Source of the DNA: Roridomyces roridus
Lineage: Eukaryota; Basidiomycota; Agaricomycetes; Agaricales; Mycenaceae
NCBI GenBank assembly: GCA_029378245.1
Contig: JARKIF010000053.1
Location: 186,001-250,000, forward strand
DNA: 64,000 nt
Reading direction: 5' to 3'
Shown here: in pieces, positions 33,837 through 43,693 of the stretch
How the letters are laid out: each line of letters opens with the position of its first letter
Numbering within the stretch: position 1 is the stretch's first letter
Notes under the pieces: model-generated
Seen by the model: only the letters and a program-made list of their open reading frames with translations
Database searches by the model: none
What the model was told of the DNA's origin: nothing
Position numbers and translations under genes: made by a program

Positions 33837-34573
33837 ATGCCTCGCCTCACCCCGCTTCTCTTCGGTCTTCTGGTCTCAATCCTCGTCAGTGCTGCCCCGC
33901 CGCCCGCGTCTCTGAGCTCCAGGGACCTCCTCGGCGAGATCATCGACGCTCTGGGTATCGGTCTGGTCACTCAAATCAACACCACGATCACGGTGGGGCG
34001 TTTTGATTGCCTAGATTGCCACACTCATGCGTCGCAGCTCGACTCTCTTGTCACCAACCTGGTTTCGTGAGTATACTCAGGCGGCCCCCCGTCGTTTTCT
34101 CGTCTCAATCGTGCGTATGTAGCGTCAATGTGGAGGGTCTGTTTGGTCCTTGTTCTTCATTTTCGCATCTCCAACTCTCACAGTCCAGAACCCCCTCCCC
34201 TTCGAGCTCACCCTCGACACCGTTTCCTCCACCGCCGGCATCAATAACACCGTCTTCGCCTCGTTCAATCACACCTTTTCCACCGGCATTGTCGTGCCAC
34301 CTTTTGGCAAAGCGCAAACAGGCGTCATCGACAATGTGCTGCTCACCCAAGGCGCCGTCGCTACACTGGCCATCATCCCGCTCGGGTTCCTCGACTTGCT
34401 GGAGGTTGACACCAACGTCCGGTGCGTGTACATATGCCTCAGCGTCGATTGATATAGAACTTGATATTTGCCCAAATTGCAGGGCACTGACGATCGACGG
34501 CCTCCTTGGAGTTCCATTGAGCATCACCGGTTTGCACCAGAAGAATGTTTCGACTTTGTACGGACACCTTTAG
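33837..34573 (+). CDS. Small secreted protein, LEA-2/WHy-like
   Basis: Exons 33837-34066, 34123-34136, 34184-34421 and 34483-34573 (190 aa). Signal peptide MPRLTPLLFGLLVSILVSA. The mature domain has the pattern 'VEVQNPLPFELTLDTVSSTA' with FASFNHTF, VVPPFGKAQTG and LGFLDLLEVDTNVRALTIDGLLG. This resembles the beta-sandwich water-stress/LEA-2 fold seen in Agaricomycete secreted proteins (assignment from memory). NNT, NHT and NVS are possible N-glycosylation sites. Exon 2 is only 14 nt, or 23 nt with the next GT; both choices keep frame and both donors are weak. Confidence 0.75.
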
Positions 34574-35615
34574 ATTGACAAGTCACCGGCTCATTGCTCA
34601 TCGTTCGTTTAGGTACTTTTTGGATCTCACTGCATCTTGAGCGACTTGCAATCGTTCTGCTTCGTTTCGAGGATTGTAACTATCAGGTCGTTCGCAGTCT
34701 CGGAATGGATTTCTGGATGTGTGAATGGGACGATAATGAACCTGATATCGGAGTGGGACATGCAAGAACGGAGAAACCAACTCTAGATCTATCAGCCAAC
34801 ACTATGAAGCCTCTGACAAAGCGACACCGCTCTTGTCTTCCCTGACCAGGCGCAGGCTCCGCGCAGCGTTGGGCGTCCTCTTGTCCGCAAATGCGCAGGC
34901 TCCGCGCACAGTCAGTGTTGGACGTCCATTCCTCGAACAACTTACGGTCCCGTTCGTATCTTTCTTGTATTCATCTTGTCTGTGTAGTTGTTCTTTCAAT
35001 TTGGATCAGGTTATCTTGAACAAACCTTGAATGCCTTTACGATTCCTAACTTGCTTAGGAATCATTCTTTTTAACCACCCCCCTTTGCCCACCAATTCTT
35101 ATTCAAGTGCAGCGAACGACGGATATATCCACTATCTAGTTGCTTGTACAACCGATGCAATTTATAACAAATCACAAAGAAGGTGGAATCGCTTCTGCCA
35201 TGCAGGAGCAATGGCCTCAAAGCCAGGTATTCTCGAGAATCTTCCCTCGGAATCCGTGAATTTTGCTAGTCTCTGTAACAGACAATCGATCTCAGTGACG
35301 ATCAAAGATGTACTGATATGGAATTTTGCACACCTGCAGGCGCTCCAGATTCAAACATCACATGCATGACAGACGACCAGCACGATGGGCATGGAAGAGG
35401 GACACATTTCGTTCAACTTCTGAATCATGCATCTTGATTCGACTACATTCCCGATATCGTCGGATGTTCCTGAACCGCAGAGCGCCTGTATCACATCTCT
35501 AAACAAGAGTGGGACATGTAGAATGTGAATCTGCGGCAGGAGCTAATCGACATTGACTTGACCGTGCTGCTTACACAGGCACTTCAAACATAATAGCTCG
35601 AATTAAATCTAACAC
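34574..35615. other. Intergenic with dispersed repeat
   Basis: It contains the short repeat copy at 35040-35235. 'gcgcaggctccgcgca' and 'gcaggctccgcgcac' (34850-34910) form a 49-bp-spaced direct repeat. No gene is supported. Confidence 0.4.
35040..35235. repeat. Dispersed repeat, short copy
   Basis: It starts with a hairpin 'attcctaacttgcttaggaat' and ends 'gcaatggcctcaaagccagg', as in the copy at 32970-33625. The middle part of the longer copy is absent. Confidence 0.55.
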
Positions 35616-36008
35616 TCAATCTAAGTCCTCCGGAATCACAAACGCAAGAATCCTCCCACTCCCATGATCCAGCGCCTTCGCAGCCACACTCGCCACATTC
35701 AACCCCAGGATGACCTCTCTCGACAACGGTACACCTGTTGCATTCTCCCAGCTAGTTCCCACTGGCTCGAGTGCAGTGGAGCTCCCAACACGCCAGAAGG
35801 CTTCCCCTGGGCCGTCCCAATAAAATGCGTACGAGGGGTAGCCAAAGGAGAAGCTGAGGAGGAAGTTCGTTGTGTTCTCGTTGGTGGTTGTGAGGAACTC
35901 CATCACGTCGTCGAAAGGCTGGGTAGTGCCGTAGGCCAGATGGTGAAGGTTCCCTGGTCCGTACGTCGTTACGATCGGCGCGACGCCGTCGCTGTAGGTC
36001 ATGGCCAT
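35616..36008 (-). CDS. Small orphan-family protein, paralog P1
   Basis: A single open frame of 130 aa, MAMTYSDGVAPIVTTYGPGN. It shares with P2 (36746) and the broken P3 (42189) the blocks GVAPIVTT(Y/F)GPGNLH, 'AFYWDGPGEAFWRVGSST', PVGTSWENATGVPL and VILGLNVAS, ending IPEDLD. There is no signal peptide or membrane helix. The aromatic WDG..WR core suggests a small beta domain. I do not recognise the family. A TATA box (36125-36130 on the minus strand) lies about 120 bp before the ATG, so the gene may be strongly or inducibly expressed. Confidence 0.75.
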   Translation of the reverse strand: MAMTYSDGVAPIVTTYGPGNLHHLAYGTTQPFDDVMEFLTTTNENTTNFLLSFSFGYPSYAFYWDGPGEAFWRVGSSTALEPVGTSWENATGVPLSREVILGLNVASVAAKALDHGSGRILAFVIPEDLD

Positions 36009-36745
36009 CTTTGTAAACCTGTGGGAGAATGAACATCGTGCGAGCAGGTGATTTGTGGAGTTGACTGACGAAAGTCTGCGATCGGTGGAAGTGAATGAGT
36101 ATTCTACTATGGGGCGCGCCCAGTCTTATACCCCCGCCGAGCGCTAAAAGCGAAATTTGGATATGACAGCTCGTAGGCTGCACACTCGCTGATAGAAAGA
36201 GGAGAATGCTCGACCGAAGTGAAGGATATCACAATTGAACTAGAGTTGAAAACGGGGGTTTTTGGTCTATGTAACTTGTTTGAATCTGTGCCGATTATAA
36301 GATCAATTGATCGCATACGTCGGCTTATCTGCCTGATGGTGTCAATTGATCGCCGCTTCCCTGCCGGGAAGTTCGAAGTCCCTCATACAGCCATAGCCGC
36401 AATGACCGTATGCTCAGTCCGCGCCCAGAAAGCAGACATGGATTCAAGTCTGGCGAAGCTGTCTGGCGACAGGACAAATGGTCCTGATGCCAAAACTGTG
36501 ACTTCTGATCGTCCTGAGAGCTGAGCGCTGAGCGTCTATCGTTAGACAGCGCCTTTTTTCCGGGGATATCGGCATTTGTGCCGCCACACAATCTAGAAAT
36601 ACAACACAGGCGCCGGCAAGGACATATAAAAGCGCCTCGGATGGTGCATCTCTGCACTTAAGTGTGATAAGTTACAACTTCCAGGTGGGCACTGTATTTC
36701 AACCACTGCCAAACCCAATTTTCAACCCATTATTCGCAGTACGCC
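36009..36745. promoter_or_regulatory. Divergent promoter region of P1 and P2 with two TATA boxes
   Basis: The minus-strand TATAAG (36125-36130) and the plus-strand TATAAAAG (36625-36632) each lie about 121 bp before their start codons, a matched core-promoter architecture. The central 500 bp carries no gene and may hold shared control sites. Confidence 0.65.
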
Positions 36746-37144
36746 ATGTCCACACCGCACTACGCCAACGGCATCGCGCCAATCGTGACCACCTTTGGTC
36801 CCGGAACCCTCCACACCCTCGCCTTCAACGCGGGGTCCTGTAATGTCAACGTCGTTGCCGCCGTCCCAGCAACCCCCAACTCTGCCGGCATCACCAACTG
36901 GCTCCTCAGCTTCGCGTACGATTTCAACGACTACGCGTTTTATTGGGACGGTGCCGGAGAGGCATTCTGGCGGTTTGGAAATTCGACGCTCATGCAGCCT
37001 GTGGGGACGAGCTGGACGGATGCGACGGGGATTCCCTTGGGTACGGAGGTGATCGAGGGGTGGAATGTTGCGTCGACCGCGGCTGCGGCGACTAATCGTG
37101 GAGACATGTCGCTTGCTTTCGTGATCCCGGATGGGCTGGATTAG
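36746..37144 (+). CDS. Small orphan-family protein, paralog P2
   Basis: 132 aa, MSTPHYANGIAPIVTTFGPG. It has the family blocks 'AFYWDGAGEAFWRFGNST', PVGTSWTDATGIPLGTEVIE and GWNVAS, ending FVIPDGLD. It is divergent from P1 across about 740 bp. A TATA box at 36625 fits the shared promoter layout. Intronless, no signal peptide. The function is unknown; conservation of the aromatic core between P1, P2 and the broken P3 indicates a real folded domain. Confidence 0.8.
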   Translation: MSTPHYANGIAPIVTTFGPGTLHTLAFNAGSCNVNVVAAVPATPNSAGITNWLLSFAYDFNDYAFYWDGAGEAFWRFGNSTLMQPVGTSWTDATGIPLGTEVIEGWNVASTAAAATNRGDMSLAFVIPDGLD

Positions 37145-38648
37145 GTGTTAACGAGCAGTGTAAAGAACCACTGGCCCTCGGTCCGAATATTATCTTTGAA
37201 TCTCGCGGATGTTTAGAGCTGAAATAAGTCTCAGTGCTCGCATGGTTCATACACTCGCATTCTGAGCCTGGCGTAGTACCTGGCCTAGCGCTAGCAGTTC
37301 AAGTCGAGCGCTTTGAGGTAGTTCGCATATTTCTCCCTTCATCATGTGGGTCATCTTTCAGCTCCGCTGCCATTCCGTTCTCTACTATCCCAAACCGAAA
37401 TGAGTGCAACTTCAGGTTGACTTCAGGCGCCAGCCTTGGATAGAAGCTACGAGCACCCTGTGTTGGACCTTGGTGATAGAGGAATCCTCCAGTCGATAGA
37501 TTCTACCATGAAGGGACTCGATCGAGCGAGTTGTAGCGGAGGTTATGAGGACACAGCAGATCTAGAATGGGCGCGTCTTGTTCCTCGCATTCGTCTGGGT
37601 GCTGTATCGAAATGGAAAGCAGTAGTGGTGTTTGGGTTCGGCTCGATCCGGGGCGCAGGCCGGTGGGGCAACGAGACTGAACCCGCACAGGACACTGTCG
37701 AGGATCTACGACGGTGGTTCAATTGCGAGCTACATTCCTGGAAAAATTATTCAGCACGGTGCCGAAGCTGCAAATGAAGATGGCTGAACTTGAGAGTGTC
37801 GAGTTCTTGAAAGCCATGATCTATGAACGCGCGACAATTGTACTGGTAGCCAAATATGTGCATGAGGTCCTTGAGGAATTCTACGCTGTCCCTCACCCTC
37901 GCCCATGAAGTTTATCCCTTGTTCTTTCGAAGTTCGAAGATGCTGACTCTGGTTCAACGACTTACCTTTTTTCGTAGTCTAGGTTCTACCGTGGGGCATG
38001 GGTCTTCTCATGGGGTCTGCGCCTAGGGCTTAGAGTGCGGAGGGAGGTCCTGGGACGAAGGTGTATTTGACTTGCTTTGTACACTGGGATAATCCCAGGA
38101 AACCGGCGTTCGATAAGCGGACCGTGCCGTGTAATCTATCCTATCCTATCCTATCCCTGTCAGGGATACTTCAGTTGGTTTCACATGATACTAACCGAGC
38201 GGCTTAGTGCCCGCCGCAGATTTGGATGCAAGACGTCCGAGTTATGCATATGTTTGGAGCTAACCGACATACAGACGCTCGACTTGAGTGATACCGTTGC
38301 GCCCCAGGAACACCCGGCGGCATCAAGAATGCAGTCAAACCAACCTGAATCAAATCTGTCTTTCTTTGTCGGAGACACGCATTGTGCCCGATGTAATCCT
38401 TGCGCCTGAGTCCTTCGAGGTGCATGAAATTGACGCATTCTGTAGTATTGAAATATTCCGGCGAAAGACAATGGCTTTGTAGTGGAATGTCGGACTGATG
38501 CTTGGTGGGACTGTGCCGGCAAGCGCGTACGCGGACAGCCCCCGGAGAAGAGAACCTAGATGAATGATAGCGCAGAAGGTGAGCATGGTTCGCGCACAGA
38601 TGTATTGGCAAAGAAGGTACATGCCAACAAGCGCTGCCCCAAAAATAC
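37145..38648. other. Intergenic; no supported gene
   Basis: The stretch 37714-37908 (KLQMKMAELESVEFLKAMIY in one frame) looks protein-like but has no start or partner exon and is not recognised. A (TATCC)n microsatellite runs at 38138-38157, followed by the palindrome ATCCCTGTCAGGGAT. Confidence 0.35.
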
Positions 38649-40275
38649 TGTGCTGTACATGATTATGGGCGATATAGTGTGCAAAAAGTATTTCCCACAT
38701 CTTGCCCATTTTCCGTGTAATTTAACATACAACTTCACCTTCAGCACTACAACTTCCATCTGGTTTGCAACTTTCATGCATACAACTTGAACTCAGGCAA
38801 CTACAACTTGAACCCTAGGAAACTACAACTTGCAGCTCTCGGTTTGCATGTTCAAAAATGGGGAGTACAACTTGGAATCTTGCATACGCAACTTGCCCCT
38901 GATGCAACTACAACTTCTAGTTATCAGGTTGCAGCTTGGTCCAGATCTCAACAACAAACTTGAGGAACAGTGGATACTAAGATAGATTTCCGCCCTCTGC
39001 TGCCTGTGTTCAAACAGGGAATATTCTCTGAGTGGGGATTATATTCTGATAAGTACAGGGGAGTTCAAAATAGAGAGAATATAGGGAGAATAAGTATACC
39101 GGTACTGGCCCTGCACTAGAATCCGCTGAGAAGGATCGAACAAAGCAGTGATCATACTTCATAACTGCCTATGGCCGCATACATGAGGTGCGGGTCATTT
39201 TGTTTGACTCTCCGCCGGTGACCCGTGGTGAGCAATAGTAGCAGCCGGAGTTGAAATTCCTACCAAACCCCGAGCTATTCCTTGCATTTGAAGTTGATAT
39301 AGATACGGCATCACCAATCACACGGAATGGAGGGACAAATAGCGAACATTCACTCACCGTGGGAGAATGGATGGGCAGCAAACTCAAATGGAACTCTCAA
39401 TGGCGGTCTTCGCGTGATAGTACCAGACGGAAAAAACTGAACAATAATAAGTATTGAATAGCGTGAATTTGCATTTGCAGTTCATTTCCTAACTATGGGT
39501 CGTGATTCCGAACCGAGAATGCCTAGTGCCCATGGTGCAAGACCCCATACGCTATCTACGAGTTGAGCCGCCAGAAGGCTATCAATCGCGGTATTGGATC
39601 GGGGACCCCGGCGACGATCTTGCCACCGGTTCCCATCCTTCTGACGGAGAGGACACCGGCGAGCCCCTTCCTCCACTTGATGAACTCGCCAACGACCCGC
39701 TCGCAGGGGATCATACGGAGTCTGGCGGATGATGGTAATTGGGGTATAGATGTGTATTGCACCGCCGTGCTCATGGCCACCGAATACTTCACGGCCGGCC
39801 CTCAATCCGAATAGAAGAGTATCTAGTAATTCATTCGATGCATAGAGAGCAGTGTAGCTATTCAAGCTCTCTTTTCTGTGCCTCATACACTGCCAAGGCT
39901 CTCCGTCCCGCCAACATCAGTACACCGGAATCATTCGGAGTCTCCGGAATCCCCTGGGAGCGTGCTAGTACTGGGCCAACCATACATATGCTAAGTCAGA
40001 AGTTGCAAGCCACCCAATTTAAGTTGTGACACTGAATGTCGGAGTTGCAAATCATCCAGAGGGAGGTTGTCTGCACACTTTTGATAGTTGTGCTTCTTCA
40101 CTTCCCAGTTGTATTTCAACCGGGTTGCAGGAAGGCTAGTTGTCTTGCTGCAAATGGGAGTTGTTGTTCAGAAGTTGTAGTTGCAAACTTGTAAAACCCA
40201 AGTTGTAATTGAATTTTGAGCTGAAGTTGCAAAAACTTTTTGCACAATATATCTGCCATACATGATGATAGCACA
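38649..40275. mobile_element. Non-autonomous DNA element with inverted subterminal repeats (element B)
   Basis: Terminal inverted repeats of about 40 bp: on the left 'gatatagtgtgcaaaaagta' (38671), and the reverse complement of 40230-40275 contains 'gatatattgtgcaaaaagtt'. Subterminal blocks are dense in 'acaactt'/'gcaactt' on the left (38728-38940) and in the reverse complements 'aagttgt'/'agttgca' on the right (40000-40235). The interior has no recognisable transposase; the open frames around 39500-39890 are not convincing. The terminal string TATGG..GATA..GCAAAA resembles that of element A. Confidence 0.7.
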
Positions 40276-40580
40276 TTCCAGCACTTATTGACTTTCATTT
40301 CAACGTGAACAACTTCACTGCAGCAGCGGCTTTTTCACTTTGAGAGTAACCTCAGCTCACTTACACCATCCACTGAATGTACCAATGCCCAGGACTGATC
40401 GGCCGACAGCCCGCAGTACCCTGGGTCCGCACCATCCGGTGAAATGATCAAATGATAGCGAAGAACCGAACCCTTCCTTTGACAGTTCTCAGAGCGCGAG
40501 GGCGTTAATCTGTCTTCAACTTGAACATCACCACTGTCATCCTCAACGCACGCGCTTGTCTACAGTACTCTCACACCGTT

Positions 40581-40680
40581 TGGGGAGGGCATAAAAGGCA
40601 GCTGCTCTGTAGGAGAGTGAGCCCACTGCAGTACAGTCTTGTTTTTCGGCAAGTACACGTCCGCTAAATAAGTTAACGCG
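40581..40680 (+). promoter_or_regulatory. Stranded TATA region of the small-protein pseudogene P3
   Basis: 'cataaaagg' (TATA at about 40591) lies 90 bp before the left end of element C, and the P3 start is 17 bp after its right end. Joined across the element, TATA-to-ATG spacing would be about 107 bp, close to the ~121 bp of P1 and P2. Confidence 0.55.
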
Positions 40681-42171
40681 CAGTACCACTGGGGTTGTCA
40701 AACCCCCTGGAATTCAGGTACTCGCATCCTGACTTCCAGCATTCAGTATCTTTTGACCTGAAATGGGTTTCAGGTACTTGAGATTTCAGGTAGTTTTTTC
40801 AGGCATCTCTCGGGGCTGAATTGGACATCGTGAAAGTCAGCATGTTTGGACGTGAATCGTAGACGGGGAATTTGAGATATATGTGAGGTCATTTCTTCTT
40901 TCATACCTACTCCCATCGGGCTGTTAGATCCATAGAGTTCTGAGTTGACCTTTGGTGGTCAATTGAGCGAAGTCCTCTGCAATCCTTTTGAACGTGTCGC
41001 TGGTGCCGGTCATTGTGGAGCAGTGTGGAGCTCCGAGCTGAATGATGTAAATGATGTAAGGACTTACATCATCCTTCTGCCCACCATCTTCTCGCTCGCC
41101 TCGCTGCCTCCCCATCCTGGCCGACGTACTCTCCGGCGCCGCGGCGCCCTGCATATGTGCAACTCTGGCTCTTCCCCCGCTATTTGGGCTCTTACACACC
41201 AGGCTGTGCGTTGAACCTTCTCGTACACTCCACCAGCTCCATCGCTTAGCAACTCCACAGTGGCACAGTCGATATAAAGGTGCCCTCGGATGCTCGATGC
41301 CCCCACACTTCCCCCGTCCCCTCACACCACCGGCTCTGAGCTCTCTCCCCACTTGATCGACCAGACCTCCCATCCAGCATAGGTCTCGATTCGTGCATCC
41401 AGGTACTACATAGGACTCCGACAAAGGTGCGTTCTCGGACACTTCCTGAATCCCCAACACTCACCTTCCCGACTGGCAGACCGTATAGCGAAAACTCAAG
41501 CTCAAGAGGTACCCATCATCCTATGCTCACCACTGGACATTCCCACCCGTACTACACCTTACGGGATTCACTCCCAGCTCAAGCGTCGACTGTGAATCGT
41601 CTTCGGGTGTGTCACACGCCATATTTATCGTTTATCTCACTGACTCTTTTTGACAGTCTTGTATTGGAACACATCTGCCTGTAGGTGAGTTGTCCATCCC
41701 CCGTGCGGACTCACTTCCTTGCGGCCCACCAGACCCAAATCCCACGCTGCTCTCCCGCCGTCAACTCCCGCGCGCTCAACCACCTCGAACCAAGATGAAG
41801 CATGGGACAGTAACCGCAAATAGCAAGAGGCGTGTGGAGCAGATGGCACTTGTTGTGGACTGAACGGTGCCCAGCAGTAGATATTCATGTATTTCAGTAT
41901 AAATCATATGAAATTTCAGCACCTTTTTGTGTGATATTCCCGATGCTGAATACCTGACTATATGACATATTCAGGTTGTCCTTGGTGATAAGTCAGGTCA
42001 AAGTAGCCTGAATCCGACCCCTGGAATCTTTCCTTTAATACCTGAAAACCGGCAACCTGAAATTCAGTACATTCTGTTGAAATCCAGGGTACCATCCACC
42101 TGAAATCCAGGCCTCCCACATGCTGAAATCACTACCTGAAATCCAGGTTGTCTGCGGGCCCCAGTGTACTG
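40681..42171. mobile_element. Non-autonomous DNA element with CCTGAAATCCAGG subterminal repeats (element C)
   Basis: The left end starts 'cagtaccactgggg' (40681); the right end, reversed, starts 'cagtacactgggg' (42171). Both ends are packed with degenerate CTGAAAT(C/T)CAGG-type words ('ctggaattcaggta', 'tttcaggtacttgagatttc' on the left; 'cctgaaattcag', 'cctgaaatccagg' on the right). The interior (about 40850-41880) has no recognisable transposase; the 178-residue minus-strand frame 40924-41460 lacks protein-like features. No target-site duplication could be identified. The element sits between the TATA region and the ATG of P3. Confidence 0.7.
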
Positions 42172-42188
42172 ATCCTACTCTCCAAGTC

Positions 42189-42586
42189 ATGGTCCAGGAC
42201 TACCTCAACGGCGTGGCCCCCATTATAACGACCTTCGGGCCTGGCAACCTCCACCACCTAGCCTACGCTCCCCAGATCAGCAGCATGATCAACATAAATG
42301 GAGTCGTCCCCATATCCAACCAAGGCGCAACAAATTTCGTCCTTGGATTTTCGTATTATTATGAAGGATTTGCGTTCTACTGGGACGGTGCCGGGGAGGC
42401 GTCGTTCCGGCTCGGGAATTCAACGGAGACATTAGCTGTGGGAATAGCTGGACCAACTCAACTGGTGTGCCGGCAAATGGGGAGATCGTGTTGGGGTTGA
42501 ATGTCGCTTCGGAGGCGGCGGTGGCACAGAACCGCCCTGCGCCGGCCACAGTTCTTGTGTATCAGATTCCTGAAGATTTGGATTAG
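42189..42586 (+). pseudogene. Broken third copy of the small orphan family (P3)
   Basis: MVQDYLNGVAPIITTFGPGN followed by 'GFAFYWDGAGEASFRLGNST' matches P1 and P2. At about 42441 one base is missing: the conserved SW.N.TGVPANGEIVLGLNVAS continues in another frame to IPEDLD and a stop at 42584-42586. The ATG lies 17 bp from the end of element C, which separates it from its promoter. Both lesions indicate loss of function. Confidence 0.85.
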
Positions 42587-42864
42587 CCGTTTTTGTAGAT
42601 ATACAGGCCGTGTGAAATCAGGGAATGTGTGATGCCAATGAAAAAGGTGTGAGTCCGATTCCGGAGGGATGGTCGTCAGAGTATCGTTAAGCTGCTCGGT
42701 GGTGCTGGACCCGTCAATTGCGAAACTAAGGCAGCTCAACTAGCATCCCCGGGGACATAGTACGAGGAGGAAGGGGAAGGACTGAAGTCGCGATACGGTG
42801 CTCAATTGATGGTTCAAGTACTCCTTTTTAATTTCTACAAACAACAAGTATGAAGACGGCGTGT

Positions 42865-43693
42865 TCACCACGGATACTCTCCGTCCTTGTGTACAAACAC
42901 GGACGTCTTTCCCTCCTTCGCCAGCGCCTCCTTCACAATGATCTTGCACCCATCCGCAGGATCAGTCCCAATCTTGGCGTAGCCGGTCAACCTCGTCGCA
43001 TTCAACCCGGGGCATATCGAAATCACGCGGATCCCCGAGCCATTCTGCTCCCCATCAAGCGCCCACTGCGCCGTGAGCGAGTTGAGCGCGGCCTTCGAGG
43101 CGGCGTACAAGGAGTAAATGGTCGGCATCTGGGCGGGCCGTTGGCAGAAGTTGGTAATGGATCCGAGGCCGGAGGAGATGTTCAGGATCGAGCCGCCTTT
43201 GTTGATGAGGGGGAGCAAGGCGTCTTTGACTCGGGAGGTGCCCATCACGTTGGTAGCGTAGATGACTTCGGGTGTGCTGATTGACGATGAGACTGCGGCG
43301 CTATGAACAGTTGCGAGTCAGTTGGAGGCAAAGGATGAAGATGGTAGGGAACGCACTTGTTAACCAAGACATCTAACCCTGGGATATTCTTCTCTTTGAG
43401 CGTCTTGGCGACGACGTCGTGCGCGTTCTGGATCGAAGTCGCGTCGGTGAGGTCGAGTTGAACGGGCACGACGGTGGAGGAGGGGTGGATATCTGCGAAT
43501 TTCGCGATGGCCTCCTCTGCTGCAGCTAGTTTGCGGGATCCTGTCGATGGCGGATAAGACACCATTAGTAGATGGAGAGTGTAAGCGCACCCATGAAGAC
43601 GAGAACGTCAGGCGTCGCAGCCAACTGTTGCACACTGTGCATCCCCAGCCCTTGGTTCGCTCCAGTGACAAAGATGGTACGAGGGAAAGACAT
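42865..43693 (-). CDS. Short-chain dehydrogenase/reductase (SDR, classical)
   Basis: Exons from the right: 43693-43591, 43540-43357 and 43300-42865 (240 aa). Rossmann start MSFPRTIFVTGANQGLG has the TGxxxGxG cofactor motif at residues 10-17. NNA lies at about 95-97, the active-site Asn near 113 (YATNVMG), Ser near 138 (NISSGLGS), and YxxxK at 161-165 (YAASKAA), followed by CPG. All catalytic residues are present. It should reduce or oxidise a carbonyl/alcohol substrate with NAD(P)(H) in the cytosol; the substrate is unknown. The length matches single-domain classical SDRs. Confidence 0.92.

Noticed and set aside
38138..38170. (TATCC)n followed by a palindrome as a telomere-like or origin element
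   Set aside because: Only four units and no wider structure; ordinary microsatellite.
40924..41460. 178-residue minus-strand open frame inside element C as a transposase
   Set aside because: No transposase motifs or codon bias, very Gly/Arg/Ser-rich by chance, and no homologous frame in the other elements.
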